From JBGRQB01 sp041725875 (GTDB taxonomy: Bacteria > Bacteroidota > Ignavibacteria > Ignavibacteriales > Melioribacteraceae), in contig JBGRQB010000067.1 in the NCBI GenBank assembly GCA_041725875.1, positions 1 through 19,805 on the forward strand: a stretch of 19,805 nucleotides of DNA. Reading direction: 5' to 3'. Under the pieces are notes generated by a model. That model was not told the DNA's origin and made no database searches. It saw nothing but the letters and a program-made list of their open reading frames with translations. Shown piece by piece: positions 5,728 through 12,315 of this stretch. The position numbers and the translations under genes were made by a program. Each line of letters starts with the position of its first letter. Position 1 is the first letter of the stretch.

Positions 5728-6215
5728 CAAAAATTTATCCTCAAACTGATTTGCGGTTCACCGGTAAAGGAATCCTCCGAAACATCAAAATCAAACAGAT
5801 TAGCTTCAACATAAGCATCAACAAGCTGAAGGAAATAAACCAGAACACCATACATAAAAATCTGATCGCGCTGATCTTTTGCCCGATCTCTTACCAGTTT
5901 ATATCTGGCTTCTCCGGTATCTCTGAATTTATCTCTTTGATCTTGGTAAACTTTATTGTTTTTAATCCAGTAATAAGTCTGGGCAGTAAAAATTCCCCAA
6001 ATTAAAGGAGCTTTCCAGTATGATTCGTTATAAATTTGTCCAAGTCCCGGAAGAAGCGCACTTCTTAATACAGCTCCCCAGGGTGATTTGGAAGGTTCCA
6101 TTTTTATAACTACAGACCGATTATTTGTTTTAACTGTATCCTGTTTTACTTGAGCAAAAACACAGCCTAAAAACAACAAAGATAAAAATAATATGTTCTT
6201 AATTAGTTTTTTCAA
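5727..6215 (-). CDS. DUF5683-domain exported or membrane protein
   Basis: A 162-residue protein with an N-terminal signal segment: a lysine-rich start, then a hydrophobic stretch LFLSLLFLGCVFA, likely cleaved at VFA-Q around residue 21. The Cys in LGC is preceded by Phe and Leu, so it is not a classical lipobox. The mature part contains SPWGAVLRSALLPGLGQIYNESYWKAPLIWG, the hallmark of DUF5683. A hydrophobic segment, a charged KVYQDQRDKFRDTGEARYK region and a second hydrophobic stretch near QIFMYGVLVYFLQLVDAYVE follow. Function is unknown; DUF5683 genes lie directly after parB in many Bacteroidetes-Chlorobi genomes. The start is TTG 6215, inside the end of parB (17-base overlap); no in-frame ATG exists before the signal segment. 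It is coupled to the next gene through TGATG. Confidence 0.88.
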   Translation of the reverse strand: MKKLIKNILFLSLLFLGCVFAQVKQDTVKTNNRSVVIKMEPSKSPWGAVLRSALLPGLGQIYNESYWKAPLIWGIFTAQTYYWIKNNKVYQDQRDKFRDTGEARYKLVRDRAKDQRDQIFMYGVLVYFLQLVDAYVEANLFDFDVSEDSFTGEPQISLRINF

Positions 6216-7155
6216 TCAGGTCAAAAAGTTCAAATAGTCTTTCTAATTCATCATTCGAGTAAAATTCAATTGTCACTGCGCCGGAACCATCTTTCTTCTG
6301 TTTACACATTACTTTTGTTCCAAAAATAGTTCTAAGACGATTCTCAACATCCCTCTGTGCAATTGAATCTATATCATTTTCCAGCTGTTTTTCAGGTTTT
6401 TTCTGAGCCTGCTTGATAATATTTGTATAGTTTTTAACAAGCGCCTCAACCTTACGTACAGACAGGTTTTCTTTTATAATTTTTTTAAGTATTTCTAATT
6501 GTAATTCTTCATTTGGTAAATTGATTAACGCTCTAGCGTGTCCGGCAGAAATTTCGTTTTTAATCAGACTATCCTGAATTTGTTTTGGAAGTTTGAGTAA
6601 ACGAAGCGAGTTTGTTATTGTTGAGCGGTCTTTACCTACTTTTTCAGCAACTTCTTCTTGCGAAAGTTTACAGTCATCAATAAGCTGTCTGTAAGCCATT
6701 GCAATTTCAATTGCATTAAGTTCTTCACGCTGAATATTTTCAATGAGCGCAAGAGCAAGCATTGCTTCATTAGAATCAACCTTAACAATGTAGGCAGGAA
6801 TTTCTCTGTAACCAATATCTTTGCAGGCTCTTAAACGACGTTCACCGGAAATTAATTCAAAAGAATTATCCGGCATTCTTCTAACAGCAATTGGCTGTAT
6901 CAGACCATTTTCAAGAATAGATTTTTTCAGTTCATCTATTGCCTGCGGATCGAACTCAGTTCTGGGTTGAAAAGGATTAGGTGTAATTACATTAATCGGT
7001 ATTTTAGCAATAATATCTGTTGATTCGCCATCATCATTTTTAATTTCATCAGAAGGAATAGTATTTTTTTCTTTATCCTGATAGAAATCTTCTTTCATCT
7101 TGGGATTTATTAAAGCATCCAGTCCTCTACCCAGTCCGGGTTTCATCTTACTCAT
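6199..7155 (-). CDS. parB: Chromosome partitioning protein ParB (Spo0J)
   Basis: A 318-residue DNA clamp that loads at parS sites and works with ParA to segregate chromosome origins. Visible: the N-terminal GLGRGLDALI (7-16) that contacts ParA; the CTP-binding ParB/Srx fold with NPFQPR (60-65), GLIQP (84-88), GERRLRA (104-110) and ENIQREELNAIE (139-150); the helix-turn-helix LSQEEVAEKVGKDRSTITNSLRLL (164-187); SAGHARAL (203-210); and a C-terminal dimerisation region from about 265. All CTPase-related motifs look intact. It overlaps parA by 8 bases (ATGAGTAA), with an alternative ATG three codons later just after the parA stop. No parS-like sequence was found in the window. DUF5683 follows with a 17-base overlap. 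Confidence 0.97.
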   Translation of the reverse strand: MSKMKPGLGRGLDALINPKMKEDFYQDKEKNTIPSDEIKNDDGESTDIIAKIPINVITPNPFQPRTEFDPQAIDELKKSILENGLIQPIAVRRMPDNSFELISGERRLRACKDIGYREIPAYIVKVDSNEAMLALALIENIQREELNAIEIAMAYRQLIDDCKLSQEEVAEKVGKDRSTITNSLRLLKLPKQIQDSLIKNEISAGHARALINLPNEELQLEILKKIIKENLSVRKVEALVKNYTNIIKQAQKKPEKQLENDIDSIAQRDVENRLRTIFGTKVMCKQKKDGSGAVTIEFYSNDELERLFELFDLIEKTN

Positions 7156-7942
7156 GTATTTTTTCTTCTACCTTTTGTTCAAGTTGTTTACTACGATTAA
7201 TTAGCTCTGTTGCAAGCGACATATAATTTCTGGAACCGGTTGAAACTGCGTCATATAAGATAACCGGTTTAGCATGCGAAGGTGCTTCGGATATTCTTAC
7301 ATTTCTGTGAATTAAAGTTTCAAAAACTTTTTCTCCGAAATATTTTTTTACTTCTTCAACAACCTGGTTTGAAAGTCTTAAACGACCATCATACATTGTA
7401 AGAAGTACACCTTCTATATATAAATCTTTATTAAAATGTTTTTTTACAATATTTATGGTATTCAGCAGCTGTCCCAATCCTTCAAGTGCAAAATATTCGG
7501 TCTGAACCGGAATTAACACCGAGTTACTTGCAGTAAATGAGTTCAGAGTAAGAACACCAAGTGAAGGCGGGCAATCGATAAAGATGTAATCATATTTTTC
7601 CTGAAGTGGTTCAAGCGCTTTTTTCAGAAGTCCTTCCCTGTTGTCCATATCAACCATTTCAACTTCGGCACCAACAAGGTTGATATTTGCAGGAATTACA
7701 TCTAAATGAGGCATATCAGTCTTGATAATACAGTTTTCCGCGGTTTCCGTACTTATTAAAATTTCGTAAATAGATGCGGTATCTTTAGATAAACCAAGAC
7801 CGGAAGTACTGTTTGCCTGCGGATCTATATCTATTAATAATGTTCTGTTTTCAGCAGCGGCAATTGAGGCTGACAAATTTATTGATGTAGTTGTTTTACC
7901 TACACCGCCTTTTTGATTAGCAATTGAAATTATTTTGGCCAT
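7148..7942 (-). CDS. parA: Chromosome partitioning ATPase ParA (Soj)
   Basis: A 264-residue Walker ATPase that binds DNA non-specifically in the ATP form and drives ParB-parS complexes apart. The deviant Walker A KGGVGKTT spans 11-18 with the signature Lys11, Walker A' has Asp40 in LLIDIDPQ, and Walker B is YIFIDCPPS with Asp123. The length and lack of an N-terminal HTH place it with the chromosomal (Soj, type Ib-like) forms rather than plasmid P1-type ParA. The start ATG 7942 directly precedes the first strand, with no Shine-Dalgarno motif. A promoter at 7951-7978 would begin transcription almost at the ATG. The 79-base gap from the UPF0173 gene suggests parA starts a new unit: parA, parB, DUF5683, zinc-ribbon membrane protein. 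Confidence 0.97.
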   Translation of the reverse strand: MAKIISIANQKGGVGKTTTSINLSASIAAAENRTLLIDIDPQANSTSGLGLSKDTASIYEILISTETAENCIIKTDMPHLDVIPANINLVGAEVEMVDMDNREGLLKKALEPLQEKYDYIFIDCPPSLGVLTLNSFTASNSVLIPVQTEYFALEGLGQLLNTINIVKKHFNKDLYIEGVLLTMYDGRLRLSNQVVEEVKKYFGEKVFETLIHRNVRISEAPSHAKPVILYDAVSTGSRNYMSLATELINRSKQLEQKVEEKIHE

Positions 7943-7950
7943 ATTATAAT

Positions 7951-7978
7951 ATTATATACCTTGATTCAAAATTAACAA
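7951..7978 (-). promoter_or_regulatory. Putative parA promoter
   Basis: On the minus strand TTGTTA (7978-7973) is followed after 16 bases by a perfect TATAAT (7956-7951). Transcription would start near 7944, leaving almost no leader before ATG 7942. A 14-bp A/T palindrome (7987-8000) lies just upstream and could act as an UP-type element. Read by eye in very AT-rich sequence. Confidence 0.35.
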
Positions 7979-8021
7979 ATGAATATAAAAAATATTTTTT
8001 AATTATTTGTGTTTTTTATTT

Positions 8022-8699
8022 TTACAGCTCAATTTCTTCGCCAAAAGCCATAACTCGGGCAGTTTTTCCAATGGCTTCAACTTTTGATTTAAATTCTTCC
8101 GGATCTGCTTCAATTACAGGAAAAGTATTATAGTGCATTGGAATTGATACACCCGGATTTACAAACTCAACAGCTTTAACAGCATCGTCGATTCCCATTG
8201 TAAAATTGTCACCTATCGGAGCAAGAAAATAATCAATTTTATCTATTTCACCAATAAGTTTCATATCAAGGAAAAGCCCTGTATCACCTGTGTGATAAAG
8301 CTTTTTGCCATCAATTGTAAGAACAACACCTGCCGGATTTCCTCCATATTTTCCATCCGGAGTAACAGAACCGTGATGCGCAATTGTAAATTTCACTCTT
8401 CCAAAATCAAAGTTATAACCACCGCCAATGTGCATATTGTGAGCTTTATAACCTTTTTCAGCACAATAATCGGCAAGTTCGTTTACACAAATAAAGAGAG
8501 AGTCGCATCTGTCGGCAATTTTAAAAGCATCTGCGCAATGGTCGCCGTGTGCGTGTGTTAAGACAATATAATCTGCTTTAACGTCATCTGATTTTACTTC
8601 GCAAGTCGGATTATCATCTAAAAACGGATCAATTAAAATTACTTTACCGCTGTCAGTTGTAATTTGAAATGCAGAATGTGAAAAATAACGTAACTTCAT
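8022..8699 (-). CDS. UPF0173 metal-dependent hydrolase (metallo-beta-lactamase fold)
   Basis: A 225-residue metallo-beta-lactamase-fold protein of the UPF0173 family, no defined substrate. The signature THAHGDH (48-54) supplies His49, His51, Asp53 and His54. AHHGSV (107-112) gives a further His, HTGDTG (136-141) the bridging Asp139, and PMHYNTFP near residue 198 the last His. So a complete two-metal site is present. The compact length, ending right after the PMHYNTFP region and a short helix, is normal for this family; there is no RNase J or glyoxalase extension. A strong GAGGAG lies 5 bases before ATG 8699. The gene starts 14 bases after the cdaA stop on the same strand, so it belongs to the PASTA-rpe-folP-cdaA run. 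Confidence 0.93.
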   Translation of the reverse strand: MKLRYFSHSAFQITTDSGKVILIDPFLDDNPTCEVKSDDVKADYIVLTHAHGDHCADAFKIADRCDSLFICVNELADYCAEKGYKAHNMHIGGGYNFDFGRVKFTIAHHGSVTPDGKYGGNPAGVVLTIDGKKLYHTGDTGLFLDMKLIGEIDKIDYFLAPIGDNFTMGIDDAVKAVEFVNPGVSIPMHYNTFPVIEADPEEFKSKVEAIGKTARVMAFGEEIEL

Positions 8700-8704
8700 A
8701 CCAT

Positions 8705-8710
8705 CTCCTC
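8705..8710 (-). promoter_or_regulatory. Strong Shine-Dalgarno site of the UPF0173 gene
   Basis: GAGGAG on the minus strand, 5 bases from ATG 8699, inside the 14-base gap after cdaA. It is one of the clearest ribosome binding sites in the window and shows that the organism uses Shine-Dalgarno initiation. Confidence 0.75.
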
Positions 8711-8713
8711 TAT

Positions 8714-9559
8714 TTAGTTCTCTTGTGTATTTTCTTTTTTGTAATTTTTAAAGTGTTCGAAATAACTTCTCCAACCTTTTGTTTTTTTTACGTTCAGACT
8801 AAAAGCAAGGAGGTTTCTCAGACTGTCTTTTGAAAGTCCGCGAATCAATTCTCCTCTTTCAGCAAGTGAAATACTGCCTGTTTCTTCAGAAACAATCAGA
8901 CTGATAACTTCTGCCTGTTCTGAAATTCCAAGACCTGCTCTGTGTCGCATTCCCAACCCAACACCGTCTATGCTTGTTTCCTGTGAAAGCGGAAGTGTAC
9001 ATCTGGCAGCTTCTATAATTCCGTTCTTAATTACAACAGCGCCGTCGTGCATTGGTGATCTTGGGAAAAATATTGAACGTAAAAGGTTTTTGGATAATTT
9101 CGAATTTATTTCTTCACCTGATTCAACAATGCTTTTCAGGTCGGAAGATTTTGCAATAACTATTAATGCGCCGTGCTGGTACTGAGCAAGTTCAAATGCA
9201 GATTCCGTAAGAATATCTGCCATATTATGCTGATCTTCCTGTTTATTAAGGAAGATATGAAAGAAAGGATTTCTCCCGAGCATAATGAGAAATCTTCTGA
9301 TTTCCGGCTGAAACAGAATTATAAATGCAATAACCCATATATCGGAAATTAATTTAAGAAGATAACCGATTGCTTTGAAATGAAGTGCCTCTGCTGTAAT
9401 TGACAAGATAAGCACGAGTACCAGTCCAAAAAATATCTGGGCAGCAATTGTTCCTCTTATTGCCGTATACAGTTTGTAAATAAGCAGAGTAACAATCGTG
9501 ATATCTATAATATCAACGAAAGAGATTGTGAGAAAACCTATTTTGATAATATCAAACAT
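8714..9559 (-). CDS. cdaA: Membrane diadenylate cyclase CdaA (c-di-AMP synthase)
   Basis: A 281-residue enzyme joining two ATP into the second messenger c-di-AMP. Three hydrophobic segments occupy about residues 8-31, 39-57 and 65-87, the usual CdaA membrane anchor. The DisA_N catalytic domain (about 105-255) follows, with DGA in SPMHDGAVVI (168-177) and RHR in GMRHRAGLG (203-211), both required for activity in this family. The length fits CdaA rather than DisA or CdaS. In Firmicutes cdaA is followed by the regulator cdaR and glmM; here neither is adjacent. Instead its ATG overlaps the end of folP by 8 bases, a neighbourhood known from Bacteroidetes-type genomes. c-di-AMP usually controls potassium and osmolyte transport and wall balance; no target is in the window. 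Confidence 0.95.
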   Translation of the reverse strand: MFDIIKIGFLTISFVDIIDITIVTLLIYKLYTAIRGTIAAQIFFGLVLVLILSITAEALHFKAIGYLLKLISDIWVIAFIILFQPEIRRFLIMLGRNPFFHIFLNKQEDQHNMADILTESAFELAQYQHGALIVIAKSSDLKSIVESGEEINSKLSKNLLRSIFFPRSPMHDGAVVIKNGIIEAARCTLPLSQETSIDGVGLGMRHRAGLGISEQAEVISLIVSEETGSISLAERGELIRGLSKDSLRNLLAFSLNVKKTKGWRSYFEHFKNYKKENTQEN

Positions 9560-10730
9560 TTACCACACATTCAGGATTATGAATAAATTCCAATATTTTT
9601 TTTGCTTCTACAGCTTTTGCAACATCGTGGGTTCTTACAATAAAGGCCCCTTTCATAACTGATACTGTTTCTGCTGCAATTGTTGCATTTGATCTGTCAT
9701 CAACATCAAGACCAAGAGATTTGCCGAGAAATGATTTTTTCGACAATCCCATAAGTATCGGGTAGCCGAGTCCTTTAAACTCACCCAGTCTTCTGAGAAT
9801 TTCATAATTATCGGCAACACTTTTGCCAAATCCTATTCCCGGATCAACAATTATATTTTTAATGCCAGCATTTTTTGCTTTTTCAGCCTGATAATATAAA
9901 AAGTTATAGATTTCCGCAATAATATAATCGTAATGCGGATCAATTTGCATATTTCGCGGAGTTCCTTTAATGTGCATTAAAACAAGAGTTGCGGCTGCTT
10001 CTTTTACAACATCAATAATTTTTTCATCAAATGTTAAACCGCTTATATCATTTACAATTGAAGCTCCGGCAGCAAGTGCTTTTTCAGCCACAACTGATTT
10101 TGTTGTGTCAATTGAAATTACAGAGTCAGGACGCTCAATTTTAATATTTTTTATAACAGGAATAACTCTGGCTAATTCTTCTTCTTCCGAAACTTCTTCT
10201 GCTCCGGGTCTGGTAGATTCTCCGCCAATATCAATGATATCAGCACCTCTATCAATCATATCAATTGCACGGTTAAGTGCGGCATCCATATAAAAATATT
10301 TCCCGCCGTCTGAAAAAGAATCTGGTGTTACATTCAAAATTCCCATCACATAAGATCTGGAAAGTGAAAACTCTTTTTCTGCAATTTTTATTGATTTGTC
10401 TCTATAATTAAAGTAGTTATCGATTGTTGTTGCAAGTTCTTTAATAAAATCACGTTTTACTTCTTTTGTGATTTTTTTCAAAACATAATTTAACTGCGCT
10501 GAGGGAGCAATTAAAATCATATTTGCAATATTATTTTCATCAATCATGGAAAAACAGGGTATCTTTTCCGAAATAAAAATATCTACGAAAGCCTTTGCAG
10601 TAACAGTATCAACGCCTCTTATTTCATAGCCAAAAAGAGCGTTGTTGAATAATGCTTCGTTTATACAATATTTTCGGGCATATTTAAGAAAAACATCTTT
10701 ATGTTTTAGCTTAACCGGTTGAATTATCAA
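9552..10730 (-). CDS. folP: Dihydropteroate synthase with N-terminal extension
   Basis: Condenses 6-hydroxymethyl-dihydropterin diphosphate with p-aminobenzoate to dihydropteroate in folate synthesis. The TIM-barrel DHPS domain covers about residues 126-390: MGILNVTPDSFSDGG (129-143), GGESTRPGA (169-177), SIDTTKS, NDISGL, MHIKGTPRNMQ, VDPGIGFGKS and GLSKKSF. The 392-residue length exceeds the common 260-290 because of about 125 extra N-terminal residues with mixed helix and strand and no recognised motif. Similar long forms exist in other anaerobic lineages. The start is TTG 10730, backed by AAGGA seven bases upstream (10738-10742) and by a short gap after rpe. It overlaps cdaA by 8 bases. 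Function is certain; the role of the extension is not known. Confidence 0.96.
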   Translation of the reverse strand: MIIQPVKLKHKDVFLKYARKYCINEALFNNALFGYEIRGVDTVTAKAFVDIFISEKIPCFSMIDENNIANMILIAPSAQLNYVLKKITKEVKRDFIKELATTIDNYFNYRDKSIKIAEKEFSLSRSYVMGILNVTPDSFSDGGKYFYMDAALNRAIDMIDRGADIIDIGGESTRPGAEEVSEEEELARVIPVIKNIKIERPDSVISIDTTKSVVAEKALAAGASIVNDISGLTFDEKIIDVVKEAAATLVLMHIKGTPRNMQIDPHYDYIIAEIYNFLYYQAEKAKNAGIKNIIVDPGIGFGKSVADNYEILRRLGEFKGLGYPILMGLSKKSFLGKSLGLDVDDRSNATIAAETVSVMKGAFIVRTHDVAKAVEAKKILEFIHNPECVVNV

Positions 10731-10737
10731 TAGTTTT

Positions 10738-10742
10738 TCCTT
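10738..10742 (-). promoter_or_regulatory. Ribosome binding site supporting the TTG start of folP
   Basis: AAGGA on the minus strand, 7 bases before TTG 10730, in the short gap between rpe and folP. It argues that the long N-terminal extension of folP is really translated. Confidence 0.6.
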
Positions 10743-10755
10743 TCCGTAAGATCAA

Positions 10756-11406
10756 TTACATTTTGTTTTTAAGTTCAATGGTTGCAGCTGTTATGTTGTC
10801 TTTTGCAAAAACAGACGAGCCTGCAACAAAACAGTCGCACCCGGCATCGGAGACTGTTTTAACATTTTCAGTTGTAATTCCGCCGTCAATTTGAATTATG
10901 TAATTATATTTATTTTTTTTTCTCAATTCATCAAGTTTTTTGATTTTATCAAGTGCGCGGGTTATAAATTTTTGTCCGCCAAATCCCGGATTTACCGACA
11001 TAACCAAAATCATATCAACTTCAGGAAGAATATCTTCAAGCGTTGAAACAGGTGTGGCCGGATTAATTACAACTCCAGCTTTTACTCCGGCAGATTTAAT
11101 TTTCTGAATGGTTCTGTGCAGATGATAAACAGCTTCCTGATGAACCGTAATATAATCAGCGCCTGCATTAACAAAATCATCTATGTATTTATCAGGATCT
11201 TCAATCATAAGGTGGCAGTCAACCGGCAGATTTGTAATGCCTTTAACTGCTTTTACAACCATTGGCCCAAAAGTAATGTTTGGTACAAAATGGCCGTCCA
11301 TAATATCACAATGAATCCAGTCGGCTCCGCCCATTTCAACAGATCTTATATCCTGCGTAAGGTTTGCAAAATTTGCAGATAAAATTGATGGTGCAAGTAA
11401 TTTCAT
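10756..11406 (-). CDS. rpe: Ribulose-phosphate 3-epimerase
   Basis: Interconverts D-ribulose 5-phosphate and D-xylulose 5-phosphate in the pentose phosphate pathway, a cytosolic TIM-barrel metalloenzyme. At 216 residues it has the usual length. Conserved parts are ILSANFANL (8-16) with the substrate-binding Ser, DIMDGHFVPNITFGP (metal ligands His and Asp, about 35-49), CHLMIEDPDKYI with the metal-binding His, MSVNPGFGGQKF (phosphate and substrate loop) and IQIDGGIT with the second catalytic Asp. ATG 11406 follows AGGAGA by 5 bases; that site overlaps the last two codons of the PASTA gene, whose stop lies between the site and the start, so the genes are probably coupled. folP follows after 25 bases. 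Confidence 0.97.
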   Translation of the reverse strand: MKLLAPSILSANFANLTQDIRSVEMGGADWIHCDIMDGHFVPNITFGPMVVKAVKGITNLPVDCHLMIEDPDKYIDDFVNAGADYITVHQEAVYHLHRTIQKIKSAGVKAGVVINPATPVSTLEDILPEVDMILVMSVNPGFGGQKFITRALDKIKKLDELRKKNKYNYIIQIDGGITTENVKTVSDAGCDCFVAGSSVFAKDNITAATIELKNKM

Positions 11407-11408
11407 TA

Positions 11409-12128
11409 TTATCTCCTAGTTACCGTTATATTTACACTGTCGCCGACTGCAATTAAACTTCCTTCGCTCGGACTTTGCTCGTCAATGGTATTTGCAACCA
11501 GATTACGCGCTCTGAAATAAGTTATCTTTCCAACATGAAGCGAGTTTTTGGTTAATATTTTTTTTGCTTCACCAAGTGATTTACCAATTAAACCAGGTGT
11601 ACGAATGTGCCCCAGTTTTGGGCCGTAACTAACGGTAAGAGCAATTACAGTTCCTTTTTCAAGCTGGGAACCGGGTTCAAATTCCTGCTCAACAATTGTG
11701 TTTGCAGGCTTTTCAGAACGAATCTCTTTAACCTCGCCTGCTGCAAGTTTTAATCTTTCCAGAGTAATTTTTGCATCGCGCAGAGTTTTATTTGTTAAAT
11801 CAGGCATTTCAATTTTTGGCGCACCGCCGCTGTAAAAGATATAAATTCTTCTGTTTACCTTTACGGTAGAACCGGCTGAAGGACGCTGTAATAAGATTTG
11901 ATTTTCCGGTTTTGGATTCAGATTGTCATATTTAGGACCCTGAATAACCGGATTTAATTTCAGATTTTGAAGCATCTGGTGAGCCTGCTCTTTATCAAGT
12001 CCGATTACATTTGGCACAACAACTTCTTCCGAAGAAACAAGCCAAGGCATATAAAACTGATCAAAAGCAAAAAGTAAAAGCGCTAACAAGATTACAATCG
12101 TGCTGAAAATATAAAATAGTTTTTTCAT
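11409..12128 (-). CDS. Membrane-anchored triple-PASTA protein without kinase domain
   Basis: A 239-residue protein with a short cytoplasmic start (MKKLFY), one transmembrane helix (about residues 5-23) and three PASTA domains outside the membrane, about 36-100, 105-168 and 172-237. Each opens with the typical phrase (VVVPNVIGLDKEQA, IEMPDLTNKTLRDA, IRTPGLIGKSLGEA) and contains a paired P-x-x-G turn (QRPSAGSTV, FEPGSQLEKG, QSPSEGSLIAVG). PASTA domains bind cell-wall muropeptides in Firmicutes and Actinobacteria, where they sit on Ser/Thr kinases or class A/B PBPs; here no catalytic domain is attached. I chose ATG 12128, with AGG 5 bases upstream, rather than TTG 12170. It is the first gene of a long minus-strand run. 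Ligand and role are not known. Confidence 0.93.
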   Translation of the reverse strand: MKKLFYIFSTIVILLALLLFAFDQFYMPWLVSSEEVVVPNVIGLDKEQAHQMLQNLKLNPVIQGPKYDNLNPKPENQILLQRPSAGSTVKVNRRIYIFYSGGAPKIEMPDLTNKTLRDAKITLERLKLAAGEVKEIRSEKPANTIVEQEFEPGSQLEKGTVIALTVSYGPKLGHIRTPGLIGKSLGEAKKILTKNSLHVGKITYFRARNLVANTIDEQSPSEGSLIAVGDSVNITVTRR

Positions 12129-12185
12129 AACCTGGTATTTTTTGTTGGAATACAAATAAAAATAACTCAAACTCTAATTTACAAA

Positions 12186-12214
12186 TTACCTTTATAATAT
12201 TAAACTTTTATAAT
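12186..12214 (+). promoter_or_regulatory. Putative promoter of the peptide transporter gene
   Basis: A perfect TATAAT at 12209-12214 is preceded after 17 bases by TTACCT (12186-12191), a poor -35 match. Transcription would start near 12221, giving a leader of about 95 bases that includes the hairpin at 12245-12268. Confidence 0.3.
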
Positions 12215-12244
12215 TATTTTTAGCGATATTGTTTTTAATTATCA

Positions 12245-12268
12245 CGGGTTTTAGTTATTTTAGACCCG
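12245..12268 (+). promoter_or_regulatory. Leader hairpin upstream of peptide transporter gene
   Basis: CGGGTTT (12245-12251) pairs with AGACCCG (12262-12268), seven pairs including one G-U, around a 10-base AT-rich loop. No T-run follows, so it is not a terminator. It lies about 25 bases into the predicted leader and about 48 bases before the ATG; it could stabilise the message or mark a protein-binding site. Confidence 0.25.
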
Positions 12269-12304
12269 ATCGAATGAAATAGAAATGGAAATCACAATTA
12301 ACTT

Positions 12305-12310
12305 AGGGAG
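12305..12310 (+). promoter_or_regulatory. Strong Shine-Dalgarno site of the peptide transporter
   Basis: AGGGAG ends 5 bases before ATG 12316 and fixes the start of the transporter at the conserved N-terminus. Confidence 0.7.
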
Positions 12311-12315
12311 AAACT

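Larger units (their letters stand above)
12129..12315. other. Divergent promoter region between PASTA gene and peptide transporter
   Basis: This 187-base AT-rich gap holds the start regions of two divergent genes. It contains two TATAAT boxes on the plus strand (12193-12198 and 12209-12214) and a leader hairpin (12245-12268). For the minus strand only loosely matching A/T-rich boxes are seen. The 5' end of this stretch also encodes 14 in-frame residues before the PASTA ATG, judged untranslated. Confidence 0.4.

Noticed and set aside
6150..6175. Lipoprotein signal in the DUF5683 protein (LFLGC)
   Set aside because: The residues before the cysteine (Phe, Leu, Gly) do not fit the usual lipobox; ordinary signal peptidase cleavage after VFA fits better.
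7987..8000. 14-bp A/T palindrome as a terminator of the UPF0173 gene
   Set aside because: The stem has only A-T pairs and no loop-forming spacer, so it would not form a stable terminator hairpin.
9970..10293. Plus-strand Ser/Thr/Ile-rich ORF antisense to folP
   Set aside because: Typical shadow composition; the opposite strand encodes conserved DHPS motifs throughout this stretch.
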